From assembly GCA_028095005.1 (NCBI GenBank), contig CM051461.1:165078574-165142573 (forward strand): a DNA stretch of 64,000 bases, written 5' to 3'. Below, in pieces: positions 1-12,060 of this stretch. The notes beneath the pieces were generated by a model that was not told the origin of the DNA, did not search any database, and saw only the letters and a program-made list of their open reading frames with translations. The stretch comes from Rhynchospora pubera (Eukaryota; Streptophyta; Magnoliopsida; Poales; Cyperaceae). The number at the start of each line of letters is the position of its first letter. Position 1 is the stretch's first letter. Position numbers and translations under genes: made by a program.

Positions 1-2133
1 GTGCAACAAGAAAAATATAATATAATAGCATTGAGATTGATGCAAGAAACACACTTTCTTAATATTGTTGACTTGACCTAAAAGAGGGATTCACTGGGTT
101 AATTATCTTGTTTTCACTAGAATATTGATGTTTGACTAGGGATATTGAAAACGGATTAAGTTGGTCCGAATTTGCGTACGTTTGTGACAAGCACGTAACT
201 GGACATTACTCTCTGTTACTTTTTTTTTTTTTTATCTATCCAAAATTTTCGTTGCTTTTATATACCTACATGCATTTTCATTATTAAAAATGTTTTTTTT
301 TTAAATGTATTTTAAGTCTTTGAGCTTAAAATTCAAGTCTGGTCTGTTTGCGATATATAATTTCTTCTAAACTTGGGCTGGTCTGTCTCAGTTTGACTAT
401 TTAACTTAAATATATATATATTTCAATTATAATGAAACAATTTATTAATTGAAAAATTAATTATTATTTAACAATAATAATAAACTATAAGCATGTCTTG
501 ACTAATCGAAGAATGCACATCAAATTAAAACTTTGCACCAAAATCGTTACATTAAAATTAATACAAGTACATGTAAACATTAAATTAATTTATAATAAAA
601 AAATAATCGGGTGTTAACTAGCAAGCAAGCAAACAATTTAGTTGTACATTTTTATAAATAAAAACAGCAACAACAAAGACCACACTAAATTAGTATATTT
701 GATCTGGTTGGCTTGACACGGTCTGAACTAGTGGAACATCAAAATCCGAATGGGGTAGTTAGTATCTTGCACTTTTTAACGTGTATTAAAATTTCCTACA
801 TTGAATTACCTTGGCAACAATTGGTTCAGTATTACATAAACCATGCCATTGAAGATCCAGCAATTAAGGCTATCAAATTGCAGTGTGTTCCGAATGTTCA
901 TGTACCTAGAAACAAGGTCCAAAAGCAGATATTATCATAATAATTGGTTACTATTTAAGTATTTATACTTTAATTTTGGAATTGGTTTAGGCGTCAACAA
1001 TCACATGTTCATATTACATCACATATTTATATAACCTGGCATCTTTGGTTTCATTTGGCGCCTGCCTGAAGACACAAGTTTCACTTGTGCTTTTTGCCTG
1101 CATCCAATTTCAGTGTAACCATTTGTGTTGCTTGTCTATATACCGTTAATAAATTAAATTTTTGGCACGATATTAAGATTACTGTGCATGCAGTTGAACC
1201 GTTAACGCTGACAGAGAGATTAATTCAAATGAAATTTGGCTAGACTGTAATTCAAGATCTATAAACTGCAAGTGCTGCAATAATAGCGGATGGAAAGTTG
1301 TGGCCAAGTTGGTGGTAGTTCGTTATTCTACATTATCTCTTTCTGATTCCAGATTTTTATAGTTCCATTTGAATAATTAATGTTTGCTATACATTTTCTT
1401 GGTTTACTATATATTACAAGTAGGGACACAGTCCCAGTGTACAAAGCCTCGTGCTTATATAAAAAGTCAAGGAGTTCCAAAGAAAACTACAAGTCTACAA
1501 CATGCGCAGCCCGCAAAATTCTATTTCAGCTTTTGGCTAGGATTTTACGTGCCATCCGTGGGTGTGGTCTTACATGTCTATTAAATTATGAGAAGTATCT
1601 TTGTTTATCTTTTTATTTCAGTTAAAAAAATTATGGAAGCAATACCTAAACTAATCATAAATTCTCTGGGATGCGCTTTGCATCACTTGAGAATAGAATT
1701 AGAATTAATTATTCATAATAAAAATATTATTCTTAGATGATCGAGAATACGCTTTTTTTTAATTAAACTTATTATTGTTAAGTGGTCTAAAATCTGGAAT
1801 TTTTATTCATAATGGGTGTAGCTGGATGACTTGAAAATAATTCTAAGGAGAACTCTTTTAGGAAGAAGAGTTATAAAAGTTTTGAAGAAAAATTCTTAAT
1901 CCAACGAAATGTTAAAAAAAATTTTGGAAATAAACTTCGCTTCCTACACTCTCTAAAATTTTGTTTGGATATTTAGGAACAATTTGTCTCACTTTCTTTC
2001 TAGGAAAAGTTATTCTTGTGCAATCCGAACAAGGCCAATGTGTTTGGATTATCTTCTGATTTGGATTAAAAGTAGTCTTGAATAATTTCTTAATTCATAT
2101 TAAAAACTAAATATTTACTATCATCACACAAAT
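1..2133. other. AT-rich non-coding stretch
   Basis: No gene can be supported here. Open frames are short, overlapping and low in complexity, and none resembles a known domain. The sequence is AT-rich with homopolymer runs (for example a T run near 221-232). I see no convincing terminal repeats. Confidence 0.6.
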
Positions 2134-2138
2134 TCCAT

Positions 2139-3728
2139 TGTCCTATTCATTCTATATTGAAATCAGGCTCACATAAAATTTTGTTCTACCTAAATAGTCG
2201 TTGGGCAAAGTTGAGGATCGAATGTACAGTACAATCGATCACTATCTTTTGGGGTTTTATGGTTTAAAATGATAATTATCTAAAGTGCAAGTCATTAATT
2301 ATTTTTGGTCATTTTTGGTGATTTATGGACATAAAACAAATGTAAATGAATGTCTCAGTTTCAAGTTCATTTAGTTTGGTTCTAGAAGCACTGTTACCAC
2401 ATGTTTAACACGTGACACAGAAATTTCGAACAAAAATATAAAATTTTTTTATCGAAAATTATATAAAACTTGTCGAAATACGCTTCGTACTATTAGTTCT
2501 TTTGTTAATACTATGTGAAGACTACTTGTCGACCAAACCTAACTATCCTACCCTCAGTTGTCGCGTTTTGAGTTGGAATTGATTTGAAACTCGATCATTA
2601 CCTCTTAAGTTAGTTAACCCTAAACTTTCATGTCGAAATTTAACTAATTAAATTCTATTTGTTGAATTTTTAGAGATATCTAAGTCCTTTTAGATCATTA
2701 GAAACTACGCCTTTTGGTCGTAAGTTAATCTCCTCTTTCAGACTTTTGATTTACCTCAAGTACTTATTCAATTATGTGTTTAATCCAGTTTATTGTCCTA
2801 ATATATAGATATCATGATTCATCTAATGGTAAACATTTTAAACAAGCATAACATTAATTTCAACAAAAGAAAGCACGTAACATAACTAATAATCAAGTCA
2901 TCACATCAAACTAAACTTGAATTACTACCTAACCCTAAGACATAGCAAACTAGCCTAACATATTCATTACAGAATAAAAAACTACAAAGAAATAAGATAC
3001 AAACTCTATTTGATCAAATATCAAGAGAAAAAGAAGGAATAAATAAAATATCGCTTCTAACTCGAGATATAGAACGTCCAGAGTCGTGGTTGGATCAGTT
3101 CTACCGCTGTCGCATCTAGGATTGCTCCAAAATCGCTGTCAAGAATGAGCTCTATTGGAAAAGGTGGAATCTCAAGCCTTTTGGCGCGAGAACAGTGGTG
3201 GAAAATAGAGATTTCATTTATGAAAGCTTCCCTTTTTCCAACCAAAGCAGAAAGTGACGTATTTAGTAGATTTTTGATAGTTTGGGAGGCTAGTGTGGGC
3301 AAGCGTTCATAAGATCTACCACAAAATAAAGTTTTCATTTTCAAAACTCGCCAAAACTAACTATTTCTTAGAATTTCGGACATAAATAGGTCTCGGTCTG
3401 AAATTGTGTATCCAACGTTAACATTGAGCACCGATAATTTTTTGACCATAATTTTTTCATCCGGACTCCGGTTGAAGTGATTAAAAAATCATTGCAAAGT
3501 TTAAGATAAGCTATACTATGGTATATATGGGTTCTATTTAGTCATTTTCTTCTTCGAAATTCTCCCTTTTATGCAATTATTATATACAACCCACCAAGTT
3601 CGTACAAAACAAGCCAACTACCACGACAATACCAAATCTCGCCAAATAAAGCATAGTGAATATCATTAGTTTGGATAGTATTTAAGTGTCAAGTATGATC
3701 AAAATGCGTATATAAATAAGCAATATCA
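2139..3728 (-). mobile_element. Solo LTR, Athila/Tat-like Ty3/gypsy family (family C)
   Basis: On the minus strand this begins TGATATTGC at 3728 and ends ...CA at 2139. Much of its length aligns by eye with the 5' LTR of the gypsy element at 32231-35366 and with the solo LTR at 27397-29128. Shared blocks include one around 2930-2960 (AACCCTAAGACATAGC-like) and the first 60 bases of the LTR. It is flanked by TCCAT (2134-2138) and CCCAT (3729-3733), a 5-bp target duplication with one mismatch. No internal retroelement sequence adjoins it, so it is read as a solo LTR. The left boundary is the less certain one. A 95-codon minus-strand frame inside it (3057-3344) is considered spurious. Confidence 0.65.
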
Positions 3729-3939
3729 CCCATCATTCCCATCTAGTGTCCTTACTAATTATACATTACATATTTTATTTTTTTCATTCTCAGAAATTTG
3801 TCCAGTGTCTTTATTAATTATCCATTTCTATTTTTGTCTTTTCATCATTCCTTGCCATCCAGTGCCTACCTACCCCTCCCTTCCTTGACACCTACTCATT
3901 TTTATCTGGGACAATTAACCTCTTTTTTTTGGATAATTA

Positions 3940-4360
3940 ATTTTTTTCCATGACAGTAATAGTATTATTTTTGTAACTGTCCTAGTTTTGTAAACTAATT
4001 GTACTAGTTCTGTAAGTCAATTCTCCTAGTTCCAACGATAGTTAACAATATTTTCTAATACAATTAATTATTTTTTCAGGACAATTAGTATTATTTTTCT
4101 AATTGTTCTAGTTCTGTAAACTAAGTGACCTGGTTCTTAAACTAAATGTCCTAGTTCACAGAGCAGTTAATATCATTTTTTAGGACAATTATTTTTTTAT
4201 AATACTTAGTATTATTCTTCAAATTATTTTAGTTCTGTAAACTAATTATCCTGATTTTATAAACTAATTGTCTGTTGATTGTCATGGTTTTATATTGTTT
4301 GTTCCTGAATTTTATTCTTATATTGAACTTAATTGTCTTGGTTCTGTGCATAAGCAGCAG
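3940..4360. repeat. Degenerate array of a 'tcctagttctgtaaactaat' motif
   Basis: Variants of 'aattgtcctagttctgtaaac' recur at least six times (around 3975, 4005, 4025, 4105, 4140 and 4230), interleaved with 'ggacaatta'. Spacing is irregular, at about 30-75 bases, so this is a decayed or interspersed array rather than a clean tandem. No coding potential is visible. Confidence 0.5.
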
Positions 4361-6422
4361 GAGTAGAAGGGGCGAGGGACCAGGAATGATGAGGATGAAA
4401 TATCTGGATGATAGGAATGAGATTTCAGAAACGGAAAGGATGAAGTTACGGTGGAAAAGTATTCCAAAAATAGAAAGAAAAACACGTGCCTAGGAGATGA
4501 TGAGATAATGAATCCTGGAGATGATCTTTATTAGGTCTGAATTTAAAAGACGTTCCGACACTCTAGGAATTAGGAACCACTTAAAAATAACTCTTTAAAT
4601 TCAAAAAAAGAAATATTCATAACCGTTTAGGAATAATAATTTTTTTTGAATAACTAATCTTAATTTTATTCTCAAATGATTGTAATACCTCCATAATTTC
4701 TATATCGAATTTGACACTTTTCTTTAATTCACAAGAATGAAAAAAAAAACAAAACCGGTCATACTTGTTGAAAAATCAGCATGGAAATTTGATGGCAACA
4801 AGCTTTTGTTACGGCAACAGCATTTTAGTGATAAAAACTTGCAATATATTAATTGTTAGCTATTCAAAATTTATTTTACAAATTATACTAGCTAATATGC
4901 ATAATGATTTCATGTGGGACACCTGTAATATATAATATTATTATATTTATATTTATCAAGACATTTAATCTATTATATGGTTGTTTGGCTCATATGTTTT
5001 TATCGACAACAATCAACAAGTTAGGTTAGTCTTGATTACTTATTTTCCAGGGCATTGTGAAGTAAATTTAGATACATAAACTTTTTGTTTTGAGTTTTTT
5101 TTGGTCTCAACATCCACTTCATTCGAGACATGAATTTCTTTGGTTCAATTGTGTATCATCAATTAATTCACTGTCATGTTTGCAATTTAAAATAAAATAT
5201 TTTTCTTAAGTTTAACATCTAACTAGTATGGAGTAACTAAAGAAACATTTCAAGAAGGAATTTTATTTGCAAAATTATCTTTTGCAAAGAAAAAATATTT
5301 TTTGTTAATGAATATTTTTTTTAAAGATCTATATTCATTAATTTGCACAAAAGAAACATTTTCTACGTAAGTATTATCGAATGACCTTTTAGCTTTCTTT
5401 TACATATGCATGTATATTTGAGTTAAGTGAAATTTGTACCGTTTAAATATTTGACATACACACCTTATATACCATAATTTTTTTTCGGCATACATTCTTA
5501 TACATAAAATATCACTAATATGTTTTAAAATCTATTTTTTTCTTAATTAAATTCTCGAAGTGTTACAAACAGAACCACAGAAGATCTTGTACGTCACCAG
5601 TGATCTGATGATATATATATATTTCAAACTTAATTACGACCTGATATCAAGTCGAGTCCAACTATATAAAACAAATAAATTGCATGGCTGTGCCTTTCTG
5701 CATCCTGTTGTACAGTACAACATCTGGGCGGTATAATAATAAAAAATAATTCACCGTAAGTTGCTATACATATGATGTACCCCAGGAAGTACAATACGCC
5801 TCCAGCTACAGAATTACTTATTAATTGGTTGCCAATGTAATTTTTTATTCTCTATTATAATTACAACCTTTTCTAATAGATTAATTTTTCAGTCTGATTT
5901 GGATCGTGATCGATTACAGTTATTCATATAAAAAAAACTTTATACATTATCATCATCATTATTTATAACTATTATGATTATCATTGTTATCATTTTATTA
6001 TTATTGGGTTTGTTCTTCTTATTATAATTATAATTAACATTATCATTACTTTTTTTTGGTGAAATTATCATTATCATTATTGATTAATTTCCAGAGAAGC
6101 AGGAAATCGAGTTTGGGCTCATGCCAACTGGCATTTAGGACTTGTAAACCCAACCCCGCCTAACTTACATAAAACCCATTTGCTAGAGTAGGACAAGCTC
6201 ACATGACATCTACCAGATGATTTATGGGGCCCACGTCCACATATTCTCTACAATCCCCCCTCCAACATTCCCTGAAATTCATTTTATGGTCACTAGGTCT
6301 CTGTATATAATTGTTTTATCTATCAAATATTATGAGTTGTTCTAATGTAATGCTATAATATAGTTGAAAAAATTTAATAATAAGTATTGTATATTTTTTA
6401 AAATTTTTCGAACAATCTTATC
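4361..6422. other. AT-rich non-coding stretch with ATC/ATT simple repeats
   Basis: No gene is supported. From 5941 to about 6085 there is a low-complexity ATT/ATC-rich stretch ('attatcatt' variants). The rest is unstructured AT-rich DNA. Confidence 0.55.
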
Positions 6423-6485
6423 AAAGATATCAATTATATCTTTTCAAAGATATGCATTATATCTTTTCAAAGATATCCATTATTC
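6423..6485. repeat. Short tandem repeat, about 24-bp unit, 2.5 copies
   Basis: The unit 'tttcaaagatatcaattata' is repeated with single-base changes (caattatat, gcattatat, ccattattc). Confidence 0.6.
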
Positions 6486-6846
6486 GTTGAATCATTTTAT
6501 TATATAATTAAAAGATGATAATGTTTATATATGAAAACATTTATTTTTTTGAACATTGATTATAGGATCTTCATTTAATAATATATAAGATATATAGTAA
6601 AAAAATTAGATAACAAAAATTTGATTTTCCTATAATAGTTTAATATTTAGAGCACATTTTGGTATGTTTGGAAAGATTGTTCAAACACATGAAAAAGTGA
6701 TTTTAGCAAAACTAAATATTTTACTCATCAAAATTTTATGGCAAAACCTTATATTCATACTAAGTAAAACACTTCTATACACACACAGTATAGGAAAATA
6801 GAATTCTTATCTATTTATGAAGAATCTCAGAAGAGTTCCTATCATA

Positions 6847-7002
6847 GGCTCCGTTTGGATACGTGTGGGAAGAAGGAAGAAGGAAGAAGGAAAGAAAATT
6901 TATTATAAACAATCCAAACTCTTCACAAAGTTACACACTTTCTAATATTTCTTTCCACTTCTTCTCTTCTTCCCTTCTTCCCACACCTATCCAAACGGAG
7001 CC
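6847..7002. mobile_element. Tourist-like MITE, copy 1
   Basis: The terminal inverted repeats begin GGCTCCGTTTGGATA and run about 37 bp (left from 6847, right ending at 7002). They are flanked by the trinucleotide ATA on both sides (6844-6846 and 7003-7005). The interior segment 'aaatttattataaacaatcc' is shared with three other copies in this window, at 43247-43405, 58092-58250 and 59737-59917. Length (156 bp), long TIRs and a 3-bp duplication fit a PIF/Harbinger-type MITE. It lies about 820 bp upstream of the NGATHA-like start codon. Confidence 0.75.
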
Positions 7003-7439
7003 ATAAAGTTTTCACTAACTATACTAGTAAGATCTGTCAGTACTACACGTAATTAAGATAAAGTACCAACATACTTATTCCTCTTAGCTGCCAATACAAT
7101 ATCTTTCTTGCAAATAAATTGATAAATTAAATTTTCTAATTTATTTATAATGCAACGACTATGTTAATTAATATGGAACGCCTTGCTGTTTTCGTTTTTA
7201 CTTGCATTATGACTGATTATATGATGCGCACGACGTTACCTTGTTATTATTACCACGATTTAAGAAATTCGATTTCCTTACATATAACATGAAAATGTCG
7301 AACGACATATCCGTTCTGCAGAAAATGAAATTCAAATCTTGAACATTTTTAGAGCTGTACTAGGATTAAGGTAATTATATAGATAAAAACAGCTAACCAA
7401 AAAATAATTCCAGATGTGTTGGATCTACTCTTCGCTTTC

Positions 7440-7826
7440 TCTCTCCTTTAAAAAGCCACTTTGCCTACCTTTCCTCTCTCCATTTTTTCCTCTGTAGACT
7501 AGCATAATATCTCCGTCTTCTCCACACCTTTCCCTTGCAAGATTAGAGAGTGGTGCAAGAACAAAAACCCTACAACAGAGAGCAATTGCTCCATGGAAAT
7601 ATCCTTTATTTTTTTACCTTGCTTTCCCATCTGATTCAGTTTTTTTCCCCCCTTCCCTTAAAGATCTCAAAGGAGCTACCTTCTACACACCTCCCCGTAA
7701 GAAAAGTTTCACCCGTGTTATACACCTCCTCCAAGTGCTCAATAGATTATACAAATCACAAACCCAACTGCCCCACTTGTCATCTAGAAGAAGATTTCAA
7801 TTCAAAAGGTTTTAATTTAACTTCTC
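7440..7826 (+). promoter_or_regulatory. Putative core promoter and 5' leader of the NGATHA-like gene
   Basis: A TATA-like 'ctttaaaaagcc' lies near 7446-7457, inside a pyrimidine-rich tract (CTCTCTC, CCTCTCTCC), which is common in plant leaders. The leader contains one upstream ATG in a good context (ccATGg, 7593) that opens a 13-codon frame ending at TGA 7632-7634. No transcription start or leader intron can be fixed from sequence alone. Confidence 0.35.
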
Positions 7827-8801
7827 ATGGTCATGGAGTTTACACAAGGAAGGACAGGGGGTAACAGATTAAGCAGTCTCTACAACCTTGAAGAAGAACC
7901 CCAAAAAAATTACTTAGCCACCCCCTCTCCTTCCTCCTCATCTGCTCCCGGTTTTCCTACCACAGATGCAATTTTTGTTGAAAAGGAGCACATGTTTGAC
8001 AAAGTTGTCACACCGAGCGATGTTGGCAAGCTCAACCGTCTTGTCATACCGAAGCAACATGCAGAGAAGTACTTCCCGCTCGATACAGCTGCAAATGAAA
8101 AAGGGCTTCTGCTAACCTTTGAAGACCGTACTGGCAAGCCATGGAAGTTTCGGTACTCGTACTGGAATAGCAGCCAGAGCTATGTCATGACCAAGGGGTG
8201 GAGCCGCTTTGTCAAGGAGAAGCGGCTTGGTGCTGGCGACACAGTATCGTTCTGTCGCGGAGTTGGTGAGACAGCAAGAAGCCGGTTTTTCATTGATTGG
8301 CGACGTCGTCCTGACCCACCTCTCCAGCAATACCAAGACAGCATGTTGAATCACCGACAGCTTATGCCGCATAACCCATGGGCTGCTAGTGCACGTATTT
8401 TGCTACCAACTTACGAGTGCGGGTCGTCAAGCAGGTACCACCATCAGCACCAACACCACCAACAGCATCAGCAAATCTTTTTCTACCGGCCCCAAGTTGC
8501 AATGCAACCTAGTACGGGGATACCAATGGTGCTCAACTCAGTGCCAATCAGGAATAGCCAGGTGCTGCCAGCGGCCCCAAAGCGAGTGAGGCTTTTTGGT
8601 GTGAATCTCGATTTTCCTGGTACAAGCACAACTGGTGACTCATCTATGGGAAACCAAAGCATTAATGGAATAAATAACACACATGGATACTTTCCGACGG
8701 CACACAACCAAGCCCAGCCGGTGCATCAATTGCAGACGCCTGGTGATACGGAGTCGTCTCTGTCAGAGAAGGAGGATTGCTCTTTGGATCTTGACTTGTG
8801 A
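7827..8801 (+). CDS. NGATHA-like B3-domain transcription factor
   Basis: A 324-codon single-exon protein. A short acidic and Ser-rich N-terminus precedes a B3 DNA-binding domain at about residues 56-162. That domain contains the RAV/NGATHA signatures TPSDVGKLNRLVIPKQHAEK (62-81), RYSYWNSSQSYVMTKGWSRF and FFIDWRRRP. It is followed by a His/Gln-rich stretch (about 205-216), the B3 repression-domain motif RLFGV (255-259) and a C-terminal LDLDL. NGATHA proteins are nuclear regulators of leaf margin, style and lateral-organ growth, and RLFGV is known to mediate repression in RAV-type B3 factors. There is no AP2 domain, which separates it from full-length RAV proteins. The 'FDKVVTPSDV' and 'FPLD..ANEKGLLL' wording fits NGA1-4 better than the shorter NGA-like (ABS2-type) proteins. 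A second ATG lies two codons downstream (7833), so the exact start is uncertain by two residues. The function in this plant is inferred. Confidence 0.92.
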   Translation: MVMEFTQGRTGGNRLSSLYNLEEEPQKNYLATPSPSSSSAPGFPTTDAIFVEKEHMFDKVVTPSDVGKLNRLVIPKQHAEKYFPLDTAANEKGLLLTFEDRTGKPWKFRYSYWNSSQSYVMTKGWSRFVKEKRLGAGDTVSFCRGVGETARSRFFIDWRRRPDPPLQQYQDSMLNHRQLMPHNPWAASARILLPTYECGSSSRYHHQHQHHQQHQQIFFYRPQVAMQPSTGIPMVLNSVPIRNSQVLPAAPKRVRLFGVNLDFPGTSTTGDSSMGNQSINGINNTHGYFPTAHNQAQPVHQLQTPGDTESSLSEKEDCSLDLDL

Positions 8802-10140
8802 GAGCAGACTTCTGGTCTTTTGTCACTGACAAGATTAAGTAAGAGAAATTAATCATGTTTTACAGATTATTCTTTTTGGTTTCTTCTTTTCTTGGTCTTT
8901 CTATGCTTTTTGTGGGAAATTTGAGATTCTAATGAATGAAACATTTCGATCTATATGCCCAATCTAAGATTGCAATTGTAAATATTAGTATCTTAATTTA
9001 GGACAACAGCCGTGTTATTTTCTACATGTGATAATATATTATATTTTCTGTCAATTTAAGGTTCATTCACTTGAGGTTTATTTTTATGTTTATTATTCTA
9101 CCAATTTGTGGAAGTAATATATATACTAGTCATAAAATCATGCTGCCTTTAGCCCAAAAAAGCAAGGGAAGATGCTACAAATGGAGAAGAGACACATGTC
9201 AAGAACCAAGAGGTCAGATCTCTTAGTTTTTTCTTCTTTCCTCTTCTGAAATCCCATTTATTGGAAAATTATTGCCTTGTCTGCCGTGCCTAGCCACACC
9301 TCGTATATCCATCTCCATGCACAAATAACTACCAAATATTATTAAACTATCCAGTGATACTTTTTATCTTTTCCTCCAAATTTTTTTATGAAATTCAATC
9401 CTCCATCTTATAGAGCTCATAAGTGGCATTTCTTGTTTTGTTGGCTTAATTGGGAGCACACACTGCCACAGTTATAAACTTTTTCATGAATTTTGTTGAG
9501 CCGAAGTTTTTTCTATTTACTTTGTTTGTCTGTGTGTGGGTTGAAAAGCTATTGGTTGTTTTATAAACTATAGAGCATGGATATAGTACATATACACACA
9601 AACCTAAAACAGGCATCGAGACTGCCTCACATTTTCCTTGCATCTCCCAAGAAGTAATACTTCTATAGGTACAAAAGCTCTGACATAGCCACCTCTTTAG
9701 CTGTTTCCTTGCTTCTCTTTTCTATTCTACCTTCTGATCGACACTTTTAGCAGTCCTCATTAAATGAGTATGAAGCTTTTTAGACATCTGCGTCGTATAG
9801 CCTTCAAACTCATGTTAATTCAGTGAATTTAGCCTGTATTTTTCCCTTATGTCAAAATACTGATTTACAATCATGTTGATTGTATTAAATTTCCCTTAAT
9901 GATTATTTGTTCTAGCCTGGAAAGCTTACTAGCTTCTAGCTACTTAATTGTATCTGTGTCAGATATTACCATGCGCTGAGAGTTTGTCTTTCTATCTGAT
10001 TTATTGGTTGTTATATTTAGTTTTATGTGATAATGTAGAGCACCTAATTAATTATTATAAGTGATTTCAAATGAGTTGTGATTCTTATTTAGCTTCAAGA
10101 CCAATGTTTCATTTTAATTCCCTGCTCTCGTACCTCAGAG
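8802..10140. other. 3' region of the B3 gene and intergenic DNA
   Basis: The stop codon is TGA at 8799-8801. A weak poly(A)-signal-like AATGAA is at 8931-8936. No further gene is visible up to 10140. Short frames such as 9446-9643 (minus) have no recognisable domain. Confidence 0.5.
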
Positions 10141-10346
10141 CGTGTTTGCAACTCGTCACGAACAGCTAGTTCGCCAAACTAGCGCTGTTCAAGTGAACCA
10201 AACAACCCACGAACAGCATGAACAAGCTGTTCGAGCGCTTGTTCTTAGTTCCTGGATTTTGAGGAACAGGAACGCAAACAGCTGCTCATTGCTGGGTTCG
10301 TGAAAAAGCTGTTCGCACTTGTTTGCGTTGGTTGCCAAACATATGT
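10141..10346. mobile_element. Possible MITE with imperfect TIRs
   Basis: The left end 'gtgtttgcaactcg..cgaacagct' is repeated in reverse complement at the right end ('gtttggcaaccaacgc..gcgaacagct'). The interior contains several 'gaacagct/agctgttc' palindromic segments. The local base composition differs from the AT-rich flanks. I could not fix a target-site duplication, so the borders are approximate. Confidence 0.45.
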
Positions 10347-11628
10347 TCGTTTAAGCATTGGCATATATAAGCATTGTCACACACTGCACAGCCAAACTAG
10401 TTCAGATGCAATTAACAGCTCTATGTTATGAAGTATATGAACTAATTGATTGAGTCAGTCATCTGCATGAAGTACATTGTTTAGTAAAGCATTTTAACTG
10501 TTGGCTGAGAAAATTCCTTGAGATTATAGGCTATTAAAACATAAGTGAATTTTATAAAGGGGATCTTCTCCTTGTGCCATTTTCATTAGTGTTAACATGT
10601 TATGCATTTTTTTTAAAATAAAAATGATATTTTTATTATCAATTTGGTACATTGCCAGTCAAGTTCCAGCTTTATAGTTTCAACACTTGATACTGGATCG
10701 CTAAAATACATCTTAATTTCTACTTATATGTTAGCATCACTTTTTTCTTTTTTCCAATTTTATACTTTTAGTTTTATGTACTAATAACTATGTCAATGTT
10801 TGGTTCTTAGGAGTCATATTGAAGGGATAAAATCATTTTATTTGATATGAGCATACATACCTATTGAAATAATGTATATATATTTATAAAGTATCTTCGA
10901 AGCAAACTCTTCATATTTCTCGTTTAGAATGTGTACCTTATAAGTATTTTGAAGAGCATCTATTTGGAGCTGTCATCATACTCGAAGTCATATTTTCCCT
11001 CAATGTTGTCTTGATCAGTCTTTCTATTCTCCAAGGAACTAGCAAATATTATACCGTTATACCTCAAGTGTAAATCCGACTATATGTATTTACTATATGC
11101 ACAAAGAGAATGGCTATGGTACACTCTAAAGCATATATGGGCTGCGATTTAGAGTTTTTGAACATCAGATGTGTCAAGATTTGTATTTTCGCATAAATCT
11201 TCACATAGTCATCATGACCTATAAAACACTAAAACACAGGCCCTCGGTGCTTTACAGTGTACCAGTACCATAATCACTCTTTTCATATCTAATTAAGAAA
11301 AACTATTGATTAAACTGGGAGAAATTTACTGCTTAGTTACTTTACTGTTTAACTTAGTCTTATGAAATATATGCATTGCTAATTATGTTCTTTTATGTGC
11401 GTGGTTGAAAGAACCAACGTATGTGCTTTTCTTTTAATATGTACTCATAGTTTAGTATTTCTTGTCTAAATTATGTAAATATTATGATGAATTGAAGGTG
11501 CCTATTTTAAGTTTAGATATATCAGGTCGTATTTAGAAAGACATGCATGGTTTTGTGTAAAGATCATTTTAAGTTTTAATTTTACAAAAAATGAACTTTT
11601 CATATGTATGATTAATTTTGCCTAATTA
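10347..11628. other. AT-rich intergenic stretch
   Basis: I see no gene, RNA gene or element ends here. Confidence 0.5.
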
Positions 11629-11637
11629 TATGATAAT

Positions 11638-12051
11638 GAGAAAGTTTAATATGCACCATAGTGCACAGGACTTTCTATGCACCGTGGAGTTTTTCAGGGA
11701 TATTTTTGTAAATTGACAAATCTAATTTAACCAATCAAATCTATATATTGAAATCTCATAGAAAACCAAATTTTACAAGTTTTGAGAATTTATTACTATT
11801 TTTTTTGAATTTTTTAAAACATGTCATTTTTGGAATGTTGTAAATAGTATAACATTCCAAAAATAATATGTTTTAAAAAATTCGAAAAAATAGTAATAAA
11901 ATCTAAAAAATTGTAAAATTTGGTTTTCTATGAGATTTCAATATGTAGATTAGATTGGTTAAATTAGATTTGTTAATTTATAAAAATACCTCCGAAAAAG
12001 TCCGCGGTGCATAAAAAGTCCTATGCACTATAGTGCATATTAAACTTTCTC
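11638..12051. mobile_element. Palindromic Mutator-type MITE
   Basis: The two halves are reverse complements along nearly the whole 414 bp. The ends read GAGAAAGTTTAATATGCAC on both strands. The centre folds at 'tttttggaatgttg...caacattccaaaaa'-like arms near 11830-11870. A perfect 9-bp target duplication TATGATAAT flanks it (11629-11637 and 12052-12060). Long TIRs plus a 9-bp duplication are the hallmark of Mutator-like elements. There is no coding capacity. Confidence 0.88.
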
Positions 12052-12060
12052 TATGATAAT

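Noticed and set aside
3057..3344. 95-codon minus-strand frame
   Set aside because: It sits inside a solo LTR with no protein signature; related LTRs do not keep an equivalent frame.
7550..7864. 104-codon frame overlapping the NGATHA-like start
   Set aside because: It begins at GTG rather than ATG and lies in the pyrimidine-rich leader. The B3 frame explains the coding signal.
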